From Penelope pileata (Eukaryota; Chordata; Aves; Galliformes; Cracidae): a DNA stretch of 64,000 nt. Position numbers and translations under genes: made by a program. A model generated the notes under the pieces. That model did not search any database. It worked only from the letters and a program-made list of their open reading frames with translations, and was not told the DNA's origin. Where the stretch lies: contig WBMW01005742.1 in the NCBI GenBank assembly GCA_013396635.1, positions 124,181 through 188,180 on the forward strand, in the 5' to 3' direction. Of the stretch, positions 61,017 to 64,000 are shown in pieces; within the stretch, counting starts at the first letter, position 1; each line of letters opens with the position of its first letter.

Positions 61017-63183
61017 ATGATTACTGATAATATTTCAACTTACGTAACGTCATCTCAAAAGAAAACAGAACCCAAAAAAAGAAAAATTGTTGATAATGTA
61101 AGAGTGCTCAAGGAAAAAAGGACATATGAGCACTTTTTTGTTGAGACAAATAACATGGTACTGTGTGCAATTTGTAAGGAAATAATCAGTTTTCAAAGAT
61201 TACAATTTGAAAAGACATTACATGCAAAAACACTCAGCCAAATTCAATGCATATCAAGGAATCACAGAATCACGGAATAACAAAATTGTAGGGGTTGGAA
61301 GGGACCTTGAGAGATCATCAAGTCCAACCCCCCTGCCAAAGCAGGTTCCCTAGTGCAGGTCGCATAGGGAGGCATCCAGACGGGTCTGGAATATCTCCAG
61401 GGAAGGAGACTCCACAACCTCTCCGGGCAGCCTGTTCCAGTGCTCCGTAACCTGCACCATGGAGAAGTTCTTTCTCATGTTGGTGCAGAACTTCCTATGC
61501 TTCAGTTTTTGGCCATTTCCCCTCATCCTGTCCCCACACACCACTGAAAAGAGATTCCCCATGTCCATTTGCCTCCCGCACTTTAGATATTTGTAGATAT
61601 TAATAAGATNGAATGGCAGCACAGCCTTCTGGCGTGTTAGCCACTCCTCCCAGCTTTGTATGTTTCATAAAGACAAAATAGCGGAACTGAAAAAAAGCCT
61701 GGCATCTCAACAAAGTTTTTTTTTAGAGTTACTACTCAAATGGACGCTATTATAAACGCTGCTTATGTGGTAGCAAATCTGATTGCAAAAAAATCAAAAT
61801 CATTTGCTGATGGTGAGTTTACTAAGCAATGTATGGAAAACACAGCAGATGTAATTTGTCCTGTTAAAAAATGGATTTTTCAAAAAATCAGTCAGGCAAA
61901 CTGAAGAAATAGGAAAATCTATCAAAAGAAATGTGGAGAGTAGAGATGCTAATTTCATTTTTTATACTTTGGCGATAGATGAAAGTACTAATTCTACAGA
62001 TATGGCTCAGCTTGCCATTTCTGTTAGAAGTATCGATAGCAAATATAGAATCACTGAAGAAATGTCTTCTCTGGTGTCACTAAAAGACACAACTAAATCT
62101 CGTGTTTTGTATGAAGCAGTAAAAATTACATTAAAGCAATTTCGTTTAATCTTTGTCAAAATATCTGGCATAGCTACTGGTGGTGCCCTGGCAATAATTG
62201 GTAAAAAAAAAGAGGAACTTAAAAATTAATGGAAGATGATGCAATTGCCAAAAGCAACTCATTTTTGATGAAATATCACTGCATCCTACATCAAGAAAAT
62301 TTATGCGTGAAAGCTTTAAAAATGGATAATGTCACACAAATCATCATCAAAGTTGTAAATTTCATAAAGTCAATCATTGTCAATTCCAGGAGTTCCTTAA
62401 AAGTATGAATGCTGATTATGGGGATATCATTTACTTTTCAGAAGTTGCTAAGTCAGGACAAAATGCTAAAAACATTTTATGATGTGCAAAATGAAATCAA
62501 GTTGTTTACGGAATCAAAAAGAAAATTTGTGCCAGAACATGAAGATTACAAATGGCTCACAAATTGAACATTTTTGGTGTATCTGACCACTTGTTTAAGT
62601 TAGTTCAACATGTGTCTTCAAGATTAAAATCAACTTACCTGTGCTATGCTTCAAACTGCAATAGCGTTCAAAATAAAACTTATATTATAGCAAACTCAAG
62701 TTATGGCAAATGATTTCATGCATTTTGATGCATTGGCTGAACACAGTCCTGTGAACAGCAAAAAATACGCAGCTCTGCTTTCCATTTTGATAAAGGAATT
62801 CGAGAATAAGTTTCAAGACCAATGAAAAAGTCATCAATTTTTTGGTATATTTATGATTCCATTTTCAGTCAAAATAAATAGATTAACTGTGAATTTTCAA
62901 ATGAAATGTACAGTTTTAATCAGATATTCTACTCAAAAATTTGATCATTTCTCTTCACTAGACATTTATAAGACCTATCTTACCAGAGAAAAATATCCCT
63001 CACTTTATAATCATGCCTTATTCACTCATCAGTTTTTGGCAGTACATACATACAAATATGTACATTTGTGAACAACTGTTTTCAAGGATGAAGTACAGGA
63101 AGAGTAAAATTTCCTCCAAAATCTCTGACGAACGCCTTGAGAACTTACTAAGAATTGCAACCACTTCCATCAAACATGTCTGA
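61017..63183 (+). pseudogene. hAT-Charlie transposase relic
   Basis: The relic resembles hAT transposases of the GTF2IRD2/Charlie type. Segment 1 (from 61,017): a basic stretch (EPKKRKIVDN) and a BED-like zinc-finger start with LCAIC (Cys50, Cys53); the expected His pair is not clean. A CR1 interrupts at about 61,259-61,658. Segment 2: DKIAELKKSLASQQSFF, then in another frame INAAYVVANLIAKK and SFADGEFTKQCM. Segment 3 (61,933-62,229): LAIDEST with the first catalytic Asp, later IATGGALAIIGKKKEEL, where the expected Asp of the TDG motif is Gly. Segment 4: YHCILHQENLCVKALKM in the core. Segment 5 (63,061-63,183): YICEQLFSRMKYRKSKI then SDERLENLLRIATTSI, the C-terminal hAT dimerisation region, ending in TGA. 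Several stops and frameshifts separate the segments. Confidence 0.82.
61259..61658 (-). mobile_element. CR1 LINE nested in the hAT, minus strand
   Basis: A minus-strand CR1 with tail AATCACAGAATCACGG, GGGGTTGGAAGGGACCTTGA, CCGGGCAGCCTGTTCCAGTG and later GCACAGCCTTCTGGCGTG. It splits the transposase frame, so it inserted after the hAT. At the single N (61,610) it jumps from the late ORF2 region to the RT palm region, omitting several hundred consensus bases. The subfamily is the same as the 13.6-16.1 kb pair. No obvious target duplication is seen. Confidence 0.9.
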
Positions 63184-63262
63184 TGCATTACTTTCAGAAA
63201 AATAAGGTCAAATATCTCACTAGTTTTCTGGTTTTGTTGCTCTCCTTTATGTTTTAATAAGA

Positions 63263-63280
63263 AATATATATATATATATA
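63263..63280. repeat. Short AT dinucleotide run
   Basis: About eight to nine AT units inside the 3' non-coding part of the hAT element. Confidence 0.8.
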
Positions 63281-63392
63281 GGCTTTTCTTACTTATATAC
63301 ATTAACTATGTTGTATATTTTATACGTGGCCCAAGACACGTATCCTCTTCACTCAATGCAGTCCAGGCAAGCCAAAAGGTTGGACACCCAGG

Positions 63393-63400
63393 GTCTAGAT
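63393..63400 (+). repeat. hAT target-site duplication, right
   Basis: GTCTAGAT, the partner of CTCTAGAG at 60,702-60,709. The TCTAGA core is shared; the outer base differs on each side, consistent with decay or a slightly misplaced end. Confidence 0.72.
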
Positions 63401-64000
63401 CATGGTCTAGACAATTCCTTACATCATAGAGTACTGGATACTACTGCCAGCTTTGGACACAGAAGGTAGGTTGCAGGTGTGACTAACTACTTCATGTCTT
63501 ACAATCTTCTGTGCTCAGTGTTTAGTCAATAAGCCATTTTCAAAGTAAGCAAACTCATAGCTTAATAAAAAGAGTAAAAATAAAGTATAATGGGACACTA
63601 TATCAAAATATGCATCCCTTCTGACAGTCTGCACCTAGTTACAGTCTTCCTCGTGGATCTGATCAGACCACAGTATTTTCTACTTAGCTTTTATTATACA
63701 TACATTCTTAAGCATATTGAAGACTAGTTTTGTGAACAGAAATCCCAGCACGCACTAAAAGAACAAAGCAAGGCAAACAAAACTCTACATGGCTGTAAAG
63801 TGAATAAAGTGTGAAAGAAAAAGCAAGAGAAAAGATAGAAGCAGAAAGAAAATGCCTGGAGCTAAGTAAGGTATACGTAAAATCTCCCCAGGATGCCTAA
63901 TTTATAGGCCATTTTATGTAGGTACTTCATAAACAGTCATAGTTTGGCTTCATGTTTGAGTGGCACTTTGAGAAACTCATATGGCTCCCAATAGCTCCTT
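63401..64000. other. No recognised feature
   Basis: AT-rich DNA to the end of the window, with an A/G-rich stretch at about 63,770-63,880. Nothing recognised. Confidence 0.5.

Larger units (their letters stand above)
60710..63392 (+). mobile_element. hAT-Charlie DNA transposon, complete but dead
   Basis: It begins CAGGCATGCCCAACCC, a Charlie-type inverted repeat, and ends GGTTGGACACCCAGG, whose reverse complement carries the same GTGTCCAACC core. It is flanked by 8-base duplications with the TCTAGA core. Total length is 2,683 bases, about 2.28 kb without the nested CR1. Between the ends are a 5' non-coding part, a decayed transposase on the plus strand (61,017-63,183) and about 200 bases of 3' non-coding sequence. 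DNA transposons are scarce in birds, so a copy with both ends and target duplications is informative. It cannot be active. Confidence 0.85.

Noticed and set aside
62853..63071. 72-residue plus-strand frame near the end of the hAT as a separate gene
   Set aside because: It lies within the transposase relic, upstream of the C-terminal dimerisation motif, and is part of that decayed gene.

Overview
The window is AT-rich vertebrate nuclear DNA, almost certainly from a bird and plausibly a galliform. The evidence is the repeat content. There are many CR1 LINE fragments, several ending in the avian CR1 tail (ATTCTATG/ATTCTGTG units). There are two pieces of a common avian LTR family, a Galluhop-like mariner, and a Charlie-type hAT transposon. 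I found no exon of a host protein-coding gene, no rRNA or tRNA and no CRISPR. Most long open frames are AT-rich chance frames or transposon remains. The window looks like a gene desert or the inside of a large intron.

Layout. 0-13.5 kb: unrecognised AT-rich DNA with ancient and middle-aged CR1 3' ends (about 0.86-1.2, 1.76-2.49, 5.3, 6.6, 9.0-9.3 and 11.9-12.2 kb), a truncated ERV LTR abutting a CR1 at 8.65-8.97 kb, and a GATA microsatellite at 9.6-9.76 kb. 13.6-16.1 kb: two CR1 copies of one subfamily facing each other tail to tail; the minus-strand copy keeps parts of its endonuclease and reverse transcriptase and contains an 886-base assembly gap. 16-35 kb: mostly unrecognised, with CR1 pieces at 18.0 and 23.4-23.9 kb, a possible one at 19.2 kb, a 43-base A tract and a MIR-like SINE. 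35.05-37.04 kb: a long minus-strand CR1 reaching upstream of its endonuclease domain, with a 526-base gap. 38.31-38.78 kb: a near-complete solo LTR with TG and CA ends. 43.08-43.70 kb: a stretch that reads like conserved non-coding DNA. 46.55-47.68 kb: a plus-strand CR1. 50.39-50.46 kb: a strong hairpin. 58.1-58.3 kb: a compound CAAA/GAAA microsatellite.

The right end is the most informative part. At 59,151-59,688 lies an internally deleted mariner with identical 26-base inverted ends. At 60,710-63,392 lies a complete but dead hAT-Charlie element, flanked by 8-base duplications that fit NTCTAGAN. It carries a BED-like N-terminus, a transposase core in which the second catalytic Asp reads Gly, and the hAT C-terminal dimerisation motif. 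A CR1 has inserted into its transposase, and its 5' non-coding part contains a stretch matching the 3' end of the avian LTR seen at 38.8 kb.

The genes here do not act together: all coding traces are mobile-element relics. Four isolated single N bases (14,076; 14,395; 21,364; 61,610) deserve caution. Three of them sit where CR1 sequence jumps over missing consensus, so they look like closed gaps or misjoins. Family names come from remembered repeat structure, not from a database search.
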